From NCBI RefSeq assembly GCF_027497175.1, contig NZ_CP114901.1, forward strand, positions 4,898,001-4,962,000: 64,000 bases of DNA. The letters are read 5' to 3'. A model generated the notes under the pieces. The model made no database searches, was not told the origin of the DNA, and saw nothing but the letters and a program-made list of their open reading frames with translations. Source of the stretch: Verrucosispora sp. WMMD573. Lineage in GTDB: Bacteria > Actinomycetota > Actinomycetes > Mycobacteriales > Micromonosporaceae. Numbering within the stretch: the stretch's first letter is position 1; each line of letters starts with the position of its first letter. Positions 53,240-64,000 of the stretch are shown piece by piece. Both the position numbers and the translations under genes were made by a program.

Positions 53240-54267
53240 TGAGCCGGCCCCGCGTCACCGCCGTGATGCTCGCCTACGGCGCCGAACCCTGGCTGGTCGA
53301 CGCCGCGCGGGCCGTACTGGCCAGCACCGGCGTCGACGTCGAACTGATCGTGGTCGACAACGGTTGCACCGGGCACGGCATCGACGTGGTCAAGGGCCTG
53401 CCCGGCGTGCGGGTCATCCGGCCGGAGGCGAACACCGGCTACGCCGGCGGCTGCAACCTCGGTGCCGCCGAGGCCACCGGCGACTGGCTGACCTTCGTCA
53501 ACTCCGACGCCATCGTGGCGCCCGACGCCCTCGCCAAGATCATCGCGGTGGCCGCTGAGCCGGGGATCGGCGCCGCGATGGCCTCCATCCGGCTCGCCCA
53601 CGACCCCGACCTGATCAACACCTCGGGCAACCCGCTGCACTTCACCGGCCTGTCCTGGGCCGGCGGCAACGGCGAACCGGTAAGCGCCCACGCGAGGCGC
53701 ACCGCCGTACCCTCGCTGAGCGGCTGCTGCTTCGTCATCAGCCGGCACCGCTGGCAGGAACTCGACGGCTTCCCCGACGAGTACTTCGCCTACCACGAGG
53801 ACACCGAACTCAGCCTGCGGCTGTGGCAACGCGGCCTCCGGCTGGAATACGTGCCCGACGCCGTCGTCCTGCACCACTACGAGTTCTCCCGCAACGACCT
53901 CAAGCTCTACCTGGTCGAACGCAACCGCCTGCTCACCCTGCTGACCGCGTACCAGGGCCGGACCCTGGCACTGCTGGCACCGATGCTGCTGCTCACCGAG
54001 GCTGCCATGCTCACCGCCGCGCTGGCGGGCGGCTGGGGACACCAGAAGACCCGCGGCTGGGCGTGGCTGTGGCGGCACCGGGACTGGATACGCGCCCGTC
54101 GGCGCCGCCTACAGGCCGAACGCACCGTCGGCGACGGTACCCTCGCCGACCTGATGACCGCCCGCGTCGCTCCGTCGAACGTGGCAGCACCACCCGGGAT
54201 GGGCGTGTTCAACGCGGTCGCCGCAGGGTGGTGGGCGGTCGCCCGGCCGCTGCTCGCCCGCCACTGA
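53239..54267 (+). CDS. GT2 glycosyltransferase, rhamnosyltransferase-like
   Basis: A 342-residue GT-A enzyme. It has VTAVMLAYGAEPWLVDAARA, VVDNGCTGHGIDVVKGLPGV, TGYAGGCNLGAAEATGDWLT, FVNSDAIVAPDAL, LSGCCFVISRHRWQELDGFP and DEYFAYHEDTELSLRLWQRG. This set is common in rhamnosyltransferases. The C-terminal part has one or two hydrophobic stretches near LLAPMLLLTEAAMLTAALAG. Its donor is probably the dTDP-rhamnose made by the adjacent genes; acceptor unknown. Confidence 0.85.
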   Translation: MSRPRVTAVMLAYGAEPWLVDAARAVLASTGVDVELIVVDNGCTGHGIDVVKGLPGVRVIRPEANTGYAGGCNLGAAEATGDWLTFVNSDAIVAPDALAKIIAVAAEPGIGAAMASIRLAHDPDLINTSGNPLHFTGLSWAGGNGEPVSAHARRTAVPSLSGCCFVISRHRWQELDGFPDEYFAYHEDTELSLRLWQRGLRLEYVPDAVVLHHYEFSRNDLKLYLVERNRLLTLLTAYQGRTLALLAPMLLLTEAAMLTAALAGGWGHQKTRGWAWLWRHRDWIRARRRRLQAERTVGDGTLADLMTARVAPSNVAAPPGMGVFNAVAAGWWAVARPLLARH

Positions 54268-54314
54268 CCCACCCCGAAGCCGCGCACCGTACGCCGGCCG
54301 GCGACCCGAACGAC

Positions 54315-54350
54315 GCGGTGCCCGAGCTGTCGAAACCGCTCGGGCACCGC
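54315..54350. terminator. Bidirectional terminator between the glycan cluster and prcA
   Basis: Perfect 13-base arms GCGGTGCCCGAGC (54315-54327) and GCTCGGGCACCGC (54338-54350) with a 10-base loop, between two convergent genes. Confidence 0.75.
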
Positions 54351-54368
54351 CGCTGCTCGGGATGAAGA

Positions 54369-55202
54369 TCAGCTGTCGGACTTGTCGCCCGGCTTGTCCT
54401 CCAGGTCGGCGGAGCCGGCCGAAGTGGTCGGCTTGTGCCCCTCCTCGGTCGGCGTGGTCGGGGTCTGCGCCCGATCACCCTCCGCCGCCGACTCGCCGGC
54501 CGCATCGCCGTCGAGCAGAGCGGTCAACGCGGCCCCGGTGATCCGTCGGAAGGTACGCCCCACCCGGTTACGGTCCAGGATCGCGACCTCCAGCTGGTCG
54601 CCGGCGATCGTGCGGGCGGCACCGCCCTCGCCGCCGACGCTGCCCAGCGCCTGCACCGCCACCTTCACCGCGTCGCCGAGCGACATGTCCGGCCGATGGT
54701 TCGACTTGAGCACCCCGGAGATCGCCTCGGCCTGACCGCCCATGGCCATCCGGCCCGGCTCATCGGTCACCGACCCGTCATAGGTGCACCGGTACAACGA
54801 GTCCTCCTCCGGCGTGGCACCCACCTCCGCCACACAGATCTCCACCTCGAACGGCTTCGACTGCTCGGTGAAGATGGCACCGAGAATCTGCGCGTACGAG
54901 TTTGCCAACGCCAGACCGGTCACATCCCGGCGGTCGTAGCTCAGACCGTTCAGGTCGGCCATCCGTACACCCGCCCGGCGCAGGTTCTCGAACTCGTTGT
55001 ACCGCCCCACGGCGGCGAAGCCGATCCGGTCGTAGATCTCGCTGACCTTGTGCAGCGTGCTGGAGAGATTCTCGGCAACGAAGAGCACCCCGCCGGCGTA
55101 GCTGACGACCACCGCGCTGCGGCCCCGAGCGATGCCCTTGCGGGCCAACTCGGAACGGTCGCGCATGATCTGCTCGGGCGAGGCGTAGAACTGCATGGCC
55201 AC
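54369..55202 (-). CDS. prcA: Proteasome subunit alpha
   Basis: A 277-residue alpha subunit of the 20S proteasome, the structural outer ring that gates access. It starts with [20 protein letters not shown], then [20 protein letters not shown] and [14 protein letters not shown]. The C-terminal ~45 residues are acidic, Ser/Thr-rich and probably disordered ([20 protein letters not shown]). GTG at 55202 was chosen because AGGAGAG lies 8 bases upstream; ATG at 55196 is an alternative. It lies 58 bases downstream of prcB. Confidence 0.95.
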   Translation of the reverse strand: MAMQFYASPEQIMRDRSELARKGIARGRSAVVVSYAGGVLFVAENLSSTLHKVSEIYDRIGFAAVGRYNEFENLRRAGVRMADLNGLSYDRRDVTGLALANSYAQILGAIFTEQSKPFEVEICVAEVGATPEEDSLYRCTYDGSVTDEPGRMAMGGQAEAISGVLKSNHRPDMSLGDAVKVAVQALGSVGGEGGAARTIAGDQLEVAILDRNRVGRTFRRITGAALTALLDGDAAGESAAEGDRAQTPTTPTEEGHKPTTSAGSADLEDKPGDKSDS

Positions 55203-55252
55203 GGCGGCGGCTCTCCTTCGGGCGGTACTCGGGAAACGGGATCAGCTGCGGA

Positions 55253-55271
55253 CGGGCGGCTCAGCCGCCCG
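55253..55271 (-). promoter_or_regulatory. Hairpin straddling the prcB stop codon
   Basis: CGGGCGGCT (55253-55261) and AGCCGCCCG (55263-55271) form a 9-base stem centred on the prcB stop region. It could slow ribosomes, protect the message or partly terminate transcription between prcB and prcA. The function is inference. Confidence 0.5.
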
Positions 55272-56100
55272 GATTCTCCATCCGACCGGCGACGACGCTC
55301 TCCGCGATCGCCGAGGTCTCCGCGTCGGTCAGCCGGTGCGTGCCCTCCGCCGTCGCGGTCATCACCACCGGGTAGATCCGCCGCGTCAGGTCGGGACCGC
55401 CGGTCGCGGTGTCGTCGTCGGCGGCATCGTAGAGGGCCTCGACCGCCAACCGCACCGCGTCGTCGACGGACAGCCCGGTCCGGAACCGCTTCTTCAACGC
55501 CGACTTGGCGAACAGCGAACCCGAACCGATGGCGTCGTAGCCAGTCTCCTCGTACGGGCCGCCGGTGACGTCGAAACTGAAGATCCGCCCGGCCCACGCC
55601 GGGTCGCTGGCCGCCAGGTCGAACCCGGCGAAGAGTGGGATCACCGCCAGCCCCTGCATCGCCGCACCCAGGTTGCCGCGAATCATCGAGGCGAGCCGGT
55701 TCGCCTTGCCGTCGAGGGACAGCATCGCGCCCTCGATCTTCTCGTAGTGCTCCAGCTCCACCTGGAACAGCCGCATCAGCTCGATGCCGATGCCGGCGGC
55801 GCCGGCGATGCCCACCAGCGAGTACGCGTCGGCGGGGTGCACCTTCTCGATGTCCCGCTGGGCGATCAGGTTTCCCATGGTGGCCCGCCGGTCACCGGCC
55901 ATCACGACACCACCGGCCGCGGCGATGGCCACGATCGTGGTGGCGTGCGGGGCCATGTCGGCGGCCATGCCCGGGGGCAGCGCCCGACGGCCCGGCAGCA
56001 TCTCAGGGGCCACCTTGCTCAGGAATGCCGTGAAGGAGGACGTCCCCGCGTTGGTGAACACATCTGGAAGACGCCCGGATGGATCAAAACCCGCTGCCAC
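55261..56100 (-). CDS. prcB: Proteasome subunit beta
   Basis: A 279-residue catalytic subunit. A ~53-residue propeptide precedes the N-terminal nucleophile Thr54 in [20 protein letters not shown]. Other family features are [59 protein letters not shown] and [15 protein letters not shown]. The start is GTG at 56100 with GAGAGG 6 bases upstream. The upstream frameshifted endonuclease gene overlaps its first ~80 bases if its frame is restored. Confidence 0.96.
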   Translation of the reverse strand: MAAGFDPSGRLPDVFTNAGTSSFTAFLSKVAPEMLPGRRALPPGMAADMAPHATTIVAIAAAGGVVMAGDRRATMGNLIAQRDIEKVHPADAYSLVGIAGAAGIGIELMRLFQVELEHYEKIEGAMLSLDGKANRLASMIRGNLGAAMQGLAVIPLFAGFDLAASDPAWAGRIFSFDVTGGPYEETGYDAIGSGSLFAKSALKKRFRTGLSVDDAVRLAVEALYDAADDDTATGGPDLTRRIYPVVMTATAEGTHRLTDAETSAIAESVVAGRMENPGG

Positions 56101-56574
56101 GTGGTTCCTCTCAGGTACGTGACGGCCCTGGCCAGCCTCGTCGGACTGTCACGGAACTGGCCAAGACCACCGTTGCAGTTGAAGCAGAGTATCCCGCGCA
56201 CCCACCCGGTGCGATGATCGTGGTCCACATGTTCCGGATCGGGGGTCATCGCAGACCGCACAGACACCGCCCTGCTCGGCCAGCAGCTCGTCGAACTCCT
56301 GTTGCCCGGTGCCGTACCGCCGCCGCAGGTGGTACTCGCGATTGCCGCCGTAGAGCCGCTGCTTGGTCTCGTTGGCTGGCTTCACCTCTCGGCCAAACTG
56401 GAGCTTCACTCGCTTGGCATAGCTCGCCTTCGACCTGACATTGAAGCAAGGCTTGCAGTAGCTGCCACGACCGCTGGGACGCTTGCTACTCGCACAAAAC
56501 TCCGCCAGCGACTTCCACTCTTCGCAGTCACGACATCGGCGTTGACCTTGCCGGTCATCCGAAAAATCTGCCAT
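56019..56574 (-). pseudogene. Endonuclease VII-like HNH protein, interrupted by a frameshift
   Basis: Two frames together make one endonuclease VII family protein. The first (56574 to ~56245) carries the zinc-finger part (CRDCEEWKSLAEFCASS, YCKPCFNVRSK) and [15 protein letters not shown]. The second (from ~56250 to 56019) carries [20 protein letters not shown] and [20 protein letters not shown], the HNH core. The switch falls in a run of five G at 56241-56245 (CCCCC in the gene); removing one base would restore [13 protein letters not shown]. It may be a real mutation or a sequencing error. A gene of this type between prcB and pup occurs in other actinobacteria as I recall. Confidence 0.75.
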
Positions 56575-56595
56575 GTCCGATTTATGCCTATATGT

Positions 56596-56811
56596 TCACT
56601 GACCTCCTTTCTGTACGTAACCTCTCACGAACTCTTCGGCGTTTTCCTCAAGGACGGAGTCGATCTCGTCGAGCAGGTCGTCGACGTCCTCGGTGATCTC
56701 GGCGTGCCGCTCGGCGACCTCCGGGTTCGCCTCGACGGTGACGTCCTCGACCTCTTCGCCCTGACGGGACTTGCCGGACTGCGACTGACCGCCGCTGTCA
56801 CGAGTGGCCAT
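56596..56811 (-). CDS. pup: Prokaryotic ubiquitin-like protein Pup
   Basis: A 71-residue modifier ending in GGQ. Dop deamidates the final Gln to Glu before PafA links it to lysines. The ARC-binding helix region reads VDDLLDEIDSVLEENAEEFV, followed by RGYVQKGGQ. ATG at 56811 was chosen because GGAGG lies just upstream; an in-frame GTG at 56826 would add five residues. Its position after dop and before prcBA is conserved in actinobacteria. Confidence 0.96.
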   Translation of the reverse strand: MATRDSGGQSQSGKSRQGEEVEDVTVEANPEVAERHAEITEDVDDLLDEIDSVLEENAEEFVRGYVQKGGQ

Positions 56812-56928
56812 CGTTGCCTCCTCCACGATCTCCCTGCGATGAACTTACCTCGCGGGAGCGACGAAACGTTCCCCGCGCGCCGGTACCGGCGCGCGGGGAC
56901 GAACAGCTGGTGGACGTGAGCCGGTGGG

Positions 56929-58446
56929 TCAGCCGCCGGTCAGGGTCTCCAGCAGATCCTTGGCGCTGGCGCAGCGGTCGAACAACTCGCCGACATGCCG
57001 CCTGGTGCCACGCTCCGGCTCCATCATCGGCACCCGCACCAACGACTCCCGGCCGACGTCGAAGATCACCGAATCCCAGCTGGCGGCGACCACTTCGGAG
57101 GGGTACTGGGCCAGGCAGCGGCCCCGGAAGTAGGCCCGGGTGTCCTCGGGCGGCTCCGTCATCGCCGTACGGCTCTCCTCGTCGCTGAGCAGCGTCTTCA
57201 TGGATCCGCGGGAGACCAGCCGGTGGTAGAGACCCTTCTCCGGGCGTACGTCGGAATACTGCAGGTCGACCAGCTGGAGCTTGTGCGAGCCCCAGCCGAG
57301 CTTCTCCCGCTCCCGGTAGCCCTCCAGCAGCCGCAGCTTCGCCACCCAGTCGAGTTCGTCGGCGCAGAGCATCACATCGCGCCCCAGCCGGTCGAGCACG
57401 TCTTCCCACCGGTTCAGCACGTCGGCGGTCTGCTCGTCCACGTCGTTGCCGTAGCGGTCGTCAACGAACGCGCGCACCCGCTCCAGGTAGGCCCACTGCA
57501 CGTCCATCGCGGTCAGCCGGCGTCCGTCGCGCAGCCGCATCAGGTGCGACAGAGACGGGTCGTGACTGACCGCGCGCAGCTCGCCGACGGGATCGGCGAT
57601 GCCGAGGTCGGGGCCGAGCGCCTTCTCCTCGATCATCGTGAGGATCAACGCGGTGGTGCCCACCTTGAGGTAGGTGGAGATCTCCGAGAGGTTCGCGTCT
57701 CCGATGATGACGTGCAGGCGGCGGTACTTGTCCGCGTCGGCGTGCGGCTCGTCGCGGGTGTTGATGATCGGCCGCTTGAGCGTGGTCTCGAGGCCGACCT
57801 CGACCTCGAAGAAGTCGGCGCGCTGGGAGATCTGGAAGCCGCTCTGGCCGCCGTCCTGGCCGATGCCGACGCGGCCGGCACCGCAGACGATCTGTCGGGT
57901 GACGAAGAACGGCGTCAGGTACGCCACGATGTCGGCGAACGGCGTCTGCCGGCGCATGAGGTAGTTCTCGTGCGCGCCGTAGCTGGCGCCCTTGTTGTCG
58001 GTGTTGTTCTTGTAGAGGTGGATCGGTGCCGTGCCGGGGATCGTGGCGGCCCGCCGCGAAGCCTCCGCCATCACCCGCTCTCCCGCCTTGTCCCAGCGGA
58101 CGACGTCGCGGGGGTTGGTGACCTCGGGGGTGGAGTACTCCGGGTGGGCATGGTCGACGTAGAGCCGCGCCCCGTTGGTCAGGATCACGTTGGCCAGGCC
58201 GAGGTCCTCGTCGGCGAGCGCCTCGGCCGGGTCGTAGGCCGCGCCGGAGTAGGTGAAGCCCCGGGCGTCCCGCAGCGGCGACTCCTCCTCGTAGTCCCAG
58301 CGGGCCCGGCCACCGCGGTTCAGTTCCGGTCGGGCGCCGTAGGCGTTGACCACCTGGGAGGAGGTGACCATCGGGTTGGCGCCGGCCTGACCGGGCACGG
58401 AGATGCCGTACTCGACCTCGGTGCCCATGATTCGTCTAACGCTCAT
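56929..58446 (-). CDS. dop: Pup deamidase/depupylase Dop
   Basis: A 505-residue paralogue of PafA. It starts [20 protein letters not shown] and shares [40 protein letters not shown] and [19 protein letters not shown] with PafA. The Dop-specific loop appears in the [17 protein letters not shown] region near the N-terminus. Dop deamidates Pup-Gln to Pup-Glu and removes Pup from substrates. ATG at 58446 was chosen; ATG at 58428 (MGTEVEYG) is possible, and the open frame upstream to 58503 is less family-like. Confidence 0.96.
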   Translation of the reverse strand: MSVRRIMGTEVEYGISVPGQAGANPMVTSSQVVNAYGARPELNRGGRARWDYEEESPLRDARGFTYSGAAYDPAEALADEDLGLANVILTNGARLYVDHAHPEYSTPEVTNPRDVVRWDKAGERVMAEASRRAATIPGTAPIHLYKNNTDNKGASYGAHENYLMRRQTPFADIVAYLTPFFVTRQIVCGAGRVGIGQDGGQSGFQISQRADFFEVEVGLETTLKRPIINTRDEPHADADKYRRLHVIIGDANLSEISTYLKVGTTALILTMIEEKALGPDLGIADPVGELRAVSHDPSLSHLMRLRDGRRLTAMDVQWAYLERVRAFVDDRYGNDVDEQTADVLNRWEDVLDRLGRDVMLCADELDWVAKLRLLEGYREREKLGWGSHKLQLVDLQYSDVRPEKGLYHRLVSRGSMKTLLSDEESRTAMTEPPEDTRAYFRGRCLAQYPSEVVAASWDSVIFDVGRESLVRVPMMEPERGTRRHVGELFDRCASAKDLLETLTGG

Positions 58447-58589
58447 CGACCTACCCGCTTCGTTTGCCCGACCGGTCCCCGTCATGTCGAGCGTAGTCGC
58501 CACTTCGCCACCCGGGGGCGTGGCGGTGGGGCGGGTCCGTCCCTGGACCGGGGTGGCGGGCCTTGTGCGACCCGGTCCGGGAGTACGAC

Positions 58590-58620
58590 GGGGCCCGCGA
58601 CGCGGTGCGTCGCGGGCCCC
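58590..58620 (-). terminator. Strong hairpin between arc and dop
   Basis: Perfect 14-base arms GGGGCCCGCGACGC (58590-58603) and GCGTCGCGGGCCCC (58607-58620) with a 3-base loop, 15 bases after the arc stop. It suggests that dop is transcribed from its own promoter in 58447-58589. Confidence 0.8.
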
Positions 58621-58635
58621 GATGGCGCGCCTCGG

Positions 58636-60417
58636 TCAGAGGTACTGACCGGTGTTGCTGGCGGTCTCGATGGAGCGTCCGGCCTCGGCGCCCTTGCCGC
58701 CGGAGACGAGCGTGCGGATGTAGACGATCCGCTCGCCCTTCTTGCCGGAGATGCGAGCCCAGTCGTCCGGGTTCGTGGTGTTGGGCAGGTCCTCGTTCTC
58801 GCGGAACTCGTCGACGCAGGCGTCGAGTAGGTGCTGCAGGCGCAGCCCCTTGCGTCCGGAGGTGAGGAACTCCTTGATGGCCATCTTCTTGCCCCGGTCG
58901 ACGATGTTCTGGATCATCGCGCCGGAGTTGAAGTCCTTGAAGTACAGGACCTCCTTGTCACCGTTGGCGTAGGTGACCTCCAGGAAGCGGTTCTCCTCCG
59001 TCTCCGAGTACATCCGCAGCACCACTGCGTCGATCATGGCGGCAACGGTGGCCTGGGGGTCGCTGCCGTGTTCGGCCAGGTCGTCGGCGTGCAGCGGCAG
59101 GCCGGAGAGGATGTACTTGGAGAAGATGTCCTTGGCCGCCTCGGCGTCCGGACGCTCGATCTTGATCTTCACGTCGAGTCGTCCCGGACGCAGGATCGCC
59201 GGGTCGATCATGTCTTCCCGGTTGGAGGCGCCGATGACGATGACGTTCTCCAGCCCTTCGACGCCGTCGATCTCACTGAGCAACTGCGGCACGATGGTGT
59301 TCTCCACGTCGGAGGAGACACCGGAGCCGCGGGTGCGGAAGACCGAGTCCATCTCGTCGAAGAAGACGATCACCGGGGTGCCTTCGCCGGCCTTCTCCCG
59401 GGCTCGCTGAAAGATCAGTCGGATGTGCCGCTCGGTCTCGCCGACGTACTTGTTGAGCAGCTCGGGGCCCTTGATGTTGAGGAAGAAGCTGGTGTGCTTC
59501 TCCTCGCCCCGCCGCTCGGCGATCTTCTTGGCGAGTGAGTTGGCGACCGCCTTGGCGATCAGCGTCTTGCCGCAGCCGGGCGGGCCGTAGAGCAGGATGC
59601 CCTTCGGCGGGCGCAGCTGGTGCTCGCGGAACAGGTCGGCGTGCAGGAACGGCAGTTCCACCGCGTCGCGGATCTGCTCGATCTGGGAGTGCAGGCCGCC
59701 GATGTCGGTGTAGTCGACGTCCGGCACCTCCTCCAGCACGAGTTCCTCGACCTCGCTCTTGGGGATCCGCTCGTACGCGTACGCCGAACGCGGTTCGATC
59801 ATGAGCGAGTCACCGGCCCGGATCGGACTGCCGATCAGGGTCTCGGCCAGGTGCACGATGCGTTCCTCGTCGGAGTGCGAGACCACCAGCGCCCGGTCAC
59901 CCGGCGCGCCTTCGGGACCGGCGAGGATCTCCTTGAGCATGACCACCTCGCCAACCCGCTCGTAGCCGAACGCGTCGACGATGTTGAGCGCGTCGTTGAG
60001 CAGGACCTCCTGGCCGCGTCGCAGCTCGTCGACGTCGAGCGAGGGCGAGACGGCCACGCGCAGTTTCCGTCCGCCGGTGAAGACGTCGACCGTGCCGTCG
60101 TCGTGCCGGGCCAGGAAGACGCCGTAGCCACTTGGGGGTTGAGCGAGCCGGTCGATCTCCTCCTTGAGCGTCACGATCTGCGCGCGAGCCTCCTTGAGGG
60201 TGCTCACGAGCCGTTCGTTGTTCTCGGTCAGCCGCGCCAACTGCGCCTGGGTGGCGGCCAGCCGCTCTTCGAGCTGCCGGACGTGTCGGGGGCTCTCGGT
60301 CAACTTGCGCCGCACCAGAGCGAGTTCCTCTTGAAGGAACGCGACCTGCGTGGAGAGATCGTGGGCCTCCTTCTCCCACCGTGCGGCGCGCGAGTCCGCG
60401 TCGTCGCTGCGTGCCAC
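58636..60417 (-). CDS. arc: Proteasome-associated AAA ATPase ARC/Mpa
   Basis: A 593-residue AAA unfoldase that feeds pupylated proteins into the 20S core. It has an N-terminal coiled coil (~8-75: [40 protein letters not shown]) that binds Pup. Two OB-like domains follow, then Walker [21 protein letters not shown], Walker [17 protein letters not shown] and the arginine finger region. It ends in QYL, the proteasome-docking tail. GTG at 60417 follows GGGAGG by 6 bases; the open frame to 60651 is not family-like. Confidence 0.96.
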   Translation of the reverse strand: MARSDDADSRAARWEKEAHDLSTQVAFLQEELALVRRKLTESPRHVRQLEERLAATQAQLARLTENNERLVSTLKEARAQIVTLKEEIDRLAQPPSGYGVFLARHDDGTVDVFTGGRKLRVAVSPSLDVDELRRGQEVLLNDALNIVDAFGYERVGEVVMLKEILAGPEGAPGDRALVVSHSDEERIVHLAETLIGSPIRAGDSLMIEPRSAYAYERIPKSEVEELVLEEVPDVDYTDIGGLHSQIEQIRDAVELPFLHADLFREHQLRPPKGILLYGPPGCGKTLIAKAVANSLAKKIAERRGEEKHTSFFLNIKGPELLNKYVGETERHIRLIFQRAREKAGEGTPVIVFFDEMDSVFRTRGSGVSSDVENTIVPQLLSEIDGVEGLENVIVIGASNREDMIDPAILRPGRLDVKIKIERPDAEAAKDIFSKYILSGLPLHADDLAEHGSDPQATVAAMIDAVVLRMYSETEENRFLEVTYANGDKEVLYFKDFNSGAMIQNIVDRGKKMAIKEFLTSGRKGLRLQHLLDACVDEFRENEDLPNTTNPDDWARISGKKGERIVYIRTLVSGGKGAEAGRSIETASNTGQYL

Positions 60418-60580
60418 GTCCCACCTCCCCGGGGGGCTTGAACGTTCTGACCTAACACTAGCCGCTATGAGCCCGATTCGGTCCTCCGCAACGCGCCCGT
60501 CACCGAAGCTTGATCGCCAAGGGTGGGTCGACGGGCGGGTACGGGCATTCGGGTACCGTCGAGGGGTGGGACGGGAGAAC

Positions 60581-60889
60581 ATGGGGGGTGCACCGGTGGC
60601 CGAGGTCGCGACCGACCAGCTGCAGGTCTGGGTCGACCAGGATCTGTGCACGGGCGACGGGCTGTGCGTGCAGTACGCGCCGGAGGTCTTCGAGTTCGAC
60701 GTCGACGGGCTGGCCTATGTCAAGGGCCCCGACGGTGAGCTGGTGCAGGCACCGGGCGGCCGGGTGGGCGTGCCGGAGCACCTGCGCCTTGAGGTGATCG
60801 ACTCGGCGAAGGAGTGCCCGGGCGAGTGCATTCACGTCGTACGCGGCAGCGACGGTGTCGAGGTGGCCGGCCCGGAGGCCGAGGACTGA
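60581..60889 (+). CDS. Ferredoxin (single cluster type)
   Basis: A 102-residue ferredoxin. The cluster ligands are in [18 protein letters not shown] and CPGECIHVV. The first group lacks the Cys between positions 3 and 6 of the classic CxxCxxC (Gly-Asp-Gly here), which suggests a [3Fe-4S] cluster. The C-terminus is short and acidic. Its electron acceptor, often a P450, is not in the window. ATG at 60581 has GGGAG upstream; an in-frame GTG at 60566 with TACCGT 6 bases before it is an alternative leaderless start. Confidence 0.88.
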   Translation: MGGAPVAEVATDQLQVWVDQDLCTGDGLCVQYAPEVFEFDVDGLAYVKGPDGELVQAPGGRVGVPEHLRLEVIDSAKECPGECIHVVRGSDGVEVAGPEAED

Positions 60890-60918
60890 CCCGCTGATCC
60901 CGGAATCACCCGGTCGGG

Positions 60919-61491
60919 CTACAGCAACGGACGACCGACCACCGAGGCGACCAGCCGGGCGAACTCCTCCAACCGGGCGATCTGTCCGGCGCCGCCGTCG
61001 TCGAGGGTCTTGCCGAAGCGCAGCGCGTCGTGGCGCGGGCCGCCGGCGGCCTCCTCACCCGGCGGCGACTCGTCCAGCGAGGTCAGCAGCAGGTAGACGT
61101 CGATGCTGTCGACCCGGATCTCACCGTTGTCGTGGCGGAACAACCGGCGTCGGCAGCCCACCTCGGTGACCGAGGAGACCGGCACCACCCGCAGCGAGGA
61201 GGTCATCGAGCCCGGCGGCCCCTCCCCCGGCGGCACGTCCTCGCCGTGCCAGAGCACCAGGCGGCTGCCGTCGCAGACGACGACCTCCTGCCACACGCCG
61301 TTCACCTCGTTGACGAAGCGTTCCAGGGTGAAGCCGAGCACCGACGCCCCGCGCAGGACGCCGCCGAGCGCTTCCAGGGCGACGTCGGGGTCGCGCAGGT
61401 AGGCGCGCGCCGCGGATTCCAGGTCGGTGTACGGCGACCAGTCGGGAAAGACCGCAGGCAGGTCGCCACCGCCGAAGCCGGGACGGCTCAT
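60919..61491 (-). CDS. Unrecognised conserved-looking protein downstream of trmI
   Basis: A 190-residue soluble protein, with no membrane segment or signal peptide. It opens MSRPGFGGGDLPAVFPDWSP and has YTDLESAARAYLRDPDVALE and VLGFTLERFVNEVNGVWQEV, then a beta-rich middle (RLVLWHGEDVPPGEGPPGSM). It ends with a helix (QIARLEEFARLVASVVGRPL). I cannot assign a family. It lies between ferredoxin and trmI, overlapping a 20-codon mini-ORF by 4 bases, and is probably co-expressed with trmI and the M50 protease. Confidence 0.65.
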   Translation of the reverse strand: MSRPGFGGGDLPAVFPDWSPYTDLESAARAYLRDPDVALEALGGVLRGASVLGFTLERFVNEVNGVWQEVVVCDGSRLVLWHGEDVPPGEGPPGSMTSSLRVVPVSSVTEVGCRRRLFRHDNGEIRVDSIDVYLLLTSLDESPPGEEAAGGPRHDALRFGKTLDDGGAGQIARLEEFARLVASVVGRPLL

Positions 61492-61550
61492 GCCGGCCCT
61501 CCGCCGCGCTGGGCGCCGAGTTGATGATTCGCTCGCTGACGCTCACTCAT
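61488..61550 (-). CDS. 20-codon bridging mini-ORF upstream of the unrecognised gene
   Basis: It starts at ATG 61550 with a near-perfect Shine-Dalgarno GGAGGTGATCC just before it, and stops at 61488 with an ATGA overlap onto the next gene. It begins MSERQRANHQ. Like the ureB-ureC mini-ORF it begins MS(E/A)R and ends with GCATGA. It may deliver ribosomes to the following start, which has no strong site of its own. Confidence 0.4.
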   Translation of the reverse strand: MSERQRANHQLGAQRGGGPA

Positions 61551-61566
61551 CGGATCACCTCCGCCG

Positions 61567-63762
<2,196 letters not shown>

Positions 63763-63818
63763 CGCGGCGGGAGATCACGTACCGGAGCGGCGGCGGCCGG
63801 CCTGTCATACCGGTGGCC

Positions 63819-63824
63819 TAACCT
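63819..63824 (+). promoter_or_regulatory. Candidate -10, leaderless start of the RecB-family gene
   Basis: TAACCT lies 8 bases before the ATG at 63833. Confidence 0.45.
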
Positions 63825-63832
63825 TCCGGGGC

Positions 63833-64000
63833 ATGACGGCCGATCCGGTGATCACTCAGCAGGCCCCGACCCCGACGGAGCTGCCGGCGACGGTGCGGGC
63901 CTCGCTGTCACCGTCGCGGGCGGCGGATTTCAAGACCTGCCCGCTGCTCTACCGGTTCCGCAGCATCGACCGGCTGCCCGAGCGGCCCAGCGTGGAGCAG
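63833..64000 (+). CDS. RecB-family exonuclease, 5' part only
   Basis: The first 56 codons are present; the window ends inside the gene. The segment RASLSPSRAADFKTCPLLYR (the SPSR..DF..CPL pattern) is typical of the N-terminus of the PD-(D/E)XK RecB-like nucleases found next to trmI in actinobacteria. The catalytic residues would lie beyond the window. Confidence 0.75.
   Translation, partial: MTADPVITQQAPTPTELPATVRASLSPSRAADFKTCPLLYRFRSIDRLPERPSVEQ

Noticed and set aside
58447..58503. Upstream start for Dop at 58503
   Set aside because: Dop proteins begin close to the MGTEVEYG motif; the extra residues are not family-like.
56995..58830. A 611-codon plus-strand open frame
   Set aside because: It is antisense to dop and the end of arc, both unmistakable by motif, and is low-complexity Val/Gly/Asp/His.

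Overview
The window is high-GC actinobacterial DNA. It carries the Pup-proteasome region (arc/mpa, dop, pup, prcB, prcA, pafA, pafB, pafC), mycothiol-type and WYL-type proteins, a SAM-IV riboswitch and many GTG/TTG starts with an extreme preference for G or C at third codon positions. Gene order from helY-tatC-tatA-pafC-pafB-pafA to mpa-trmI-recB resembles other Actinobacteria. The overall content suggests Micromonosporaceae (Micromonospora or Salinispora-like); this is an inference from family content, not a database match.

Layout. 0.1-5.7 kb: a urease operon on the minus strand (ureA-ureB-ureC-ureF-ureG-ureD) ending in an overlapping DUF6968/mycothiol-enzyme-like fusion gene. 5.7-8.9 kb: a palindromic repeat, then on the plus strand a SAM-IV riboswitch, a Cys-containing leader peptide and a three-gene polar amino acid ABC importer, which together predict sulfur amino acid uptake. 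9.0-16.4 kb: a defence island. It has a type III-like restriction enzyme and methyltransferase on the plus strand and, tail-to-tail with a 13-base overlap, an EACC1-caspase pair on the minus strand. The caspase carries an extra conserved-looking C-terminal module. 16.5-19.3 kb: two XRE/TPR-like regulators. 19.4-22.8 kb: an ABC-2 exporter pair divergent from a TetR regulator that also has a C-terminal resolvase-like HTH. 22.8-33.8 kb: metabolic and housekeeping genes (secreted metallophosphoesterase, glycerol kinase, SDR, anti-sigma-like ATPase, SCP2 protein, glycogen-debranching-like enzyme, NUDIX, a large membrane hydrolase, smpB). 33.9-47.3 kb: orphan Phd-like antitoxin, MHYT sensor, helY, HAD phosphatase, diacylglycerol kinase-like protein, tatCA, pafCB, DUF3866 and pafA. 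47.4-54.3 kb: a dTDP-rhamnose and glycan assembly cluster (rfbC, rfbA, rfbB, rfbD, DUF2304, two GT2 enzymes, flippase) sitting inside the Pup-proteasome region. 54.4-60.4 kb: prcA, prcB, a frameshifted endonuclease VII gene, pup, dop and arc. 60.6-64.0 kb: ferredoxin, an unrecognised gene, trmI, an M50 protease and the start of a RecB-family nuclease.

How the genes work together. PafA attaches Pup to proteins, ARC/Mpa unfolds pupylated proteins into the PrcAB 20S core, Dop deamidates Pup and removes it, and PafBC is a DNA-damage-responsive WYL activator. The rml genes make dTDP-L-rhamnose for the adjacent glycosyltransferases and flippase. The urease accessory genes load nickel into UreABC. 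The most intriguing block is 9.0-16.4 kb, where a DNA-cutting system abuts a suicide-type caspase system.

A recurrent feature is a -10-like TANNNT element 6-9 bases before the start codon of operon-leading genes without a Shine-Dalgarno sequence, which predicts leaderless mRNAs. No tRNA, rRNA, CRISPR array, insertion sequence or replication origin was found.
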